From Alistipes sp. (GTDB lineage: Bacteria > Bacteroidota > Bacteroidia > Bacteroidales > Rikenellaceae), in NCBI GenBank assembly GCA_017517705.1, contig JAFWYM010000030.1, positions 1 to 64,000 of the forward strand: a stretch of DNA of 64,000 nt. The letters run 5' to 3'. The notes under the pieces are model-generated. The model did not search any database. It saw only the letters and a list, made by a program, of their open reading frames with translations, and was not told the origin of the DNA. This document shows, one piece after another, positions 63,745-64,000 of the stretch. The number at the start of each line of letters is the position of its first letter. Within the stretch, counting starts at the first letter, position 1. A program made the position numbers and the translations under genes.

Positions 63745-64000
63745 ATGAGTATAATTCACCATCCCAAGTTGGGAACGATAGAGTGTGTACGTTCGCTGCG
63801 TACACGCTCCATTCGTCTTGTCATAAAGAGCGATGGCAGCTTACGCCTCAGCTACCCTCTCTTCACGCTACAGAGCCAGGCTATAGCCTTTGCCGAGAGC
63901 AAGGCAGCATGGATAGAAAAGACCCGCTCACACATAGCCCGCAGAATCGAGGACTACCCCACCATCACCATCGAGGAGCGCGAAAGACTACGCCTTGAGG
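63745..64000 (+). CDS. YgjP-type (DUF45) metallohydrolase, start only
   Basis: The first 85 codons run off the window. RSIRLVIKSDGSLRLSYP followed by FAESKAAWIEKTRSHI matches the N-terminal region of YgjP/DUF45 zinc metallohydrolases. The HExxH site would lie beyond the end. It starts 4 bases after rlmB, so it is probably in the same operon. Confidence 0.75.
   Translation, partial: MSIIHHPKLGTIECVRSLRTRSIRLVIKSDGSLRLSYPLFTLQSQAIAFAESKAAWIEKTRSHIARRIEDYPTITIEERERLRLE

Noticed and set aside
1-64000. CRISPR arrays, tRNA or rRNA genes and intact insertion sequences
   Set aside because: No regularly spaced direct repeats, cloverleaf-forming segments, rRNA stretches or transposase genes were found on reading the window.

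Overview
The window is a stretch of a Bacteroidales chromosome. Many genes are preceded by TAnnTTTG -7 boxes, and the gene content (UpxY-type NusG paralogue, PnuC-type transporter with a TonB receptor, Bacteroidetes-type tyrosine recombinase) fits that order. I lean weakly towards Rikenellaceae/Alistipes. It has two parts. About 1-32,300 is an A+T-rich accessory island read almost wholly on the minus strand and flanked by integrase debris. About 32,500-64,000 is a more G+C-rich core of housekeeping genes.

Island, left part (1-8,190): a 30-codon integrase tail, an HNH_3 endonuclease-like gene, then small envelope and cytosolic genes. These are lipoproteins, a DprA/SLOG-like protein, a CreD-family membrane protein, a VWA protein, a DUF1232 protein and a decayed small membrane-protein gene.

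Island, main operon (31,142 down to a terminator at 8,256-8,288): about 16 tightly packed genes on one strand. A NusG/UpxY-like antiterminator comes first. Next are a Castor/Pollux-like channel with Rossmann (RCK-like) domains and a C-terminal RyR domain, an ECF sigma factor, an overlapping anti-sigma-like/C39-like/RyR protein, a TIR-LRR protein, an M48 metalloprotease and several zinc-ribbon proteins. Then follow a SIR2-like/TIR protein, a 1,694-residue STAND NTPase with repeats, a transglutaminase-like/kinase/TIR protein, a TIR/beta-propeller protein and a stand-alone RyR protein. Four TIR proteins (NADase-type effectors or signal makers) and three RyR proteins (predicted nucleotide sensors) on one transcript suggest an undescribed TIR-to-RyR nucleotide-signalling or immune system with channel, protease and transcriptional outputs. 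That reading is inference from domains. A tyrosine recombinase with an internal deletion lies just upstream.

Core region: NT5C-like nucleotidase and NrtR-like NUDIX regulator with two matching operators; rubredoxin and a small winged-helix protein; umuDC; rsmA-recQ; divergent lptB-aroA-aroC-prmC-recX; then a ten-gene purine operon read purE-purL-purC-purF-purM-purN-purH-purD-folD-purB. Upstream of purE a promoter, a rod-like structured RNA (6S-like or an attenuator) and an intrinsic terminator occupy an otherwise gene-free gap. A TPP riboswitch controls a TonB receptor and a PnuT-type thiamine transporter. The window ends with rpe, an ABC-F gene, rlmB and the start of a YgjP-type metallohydrolase.
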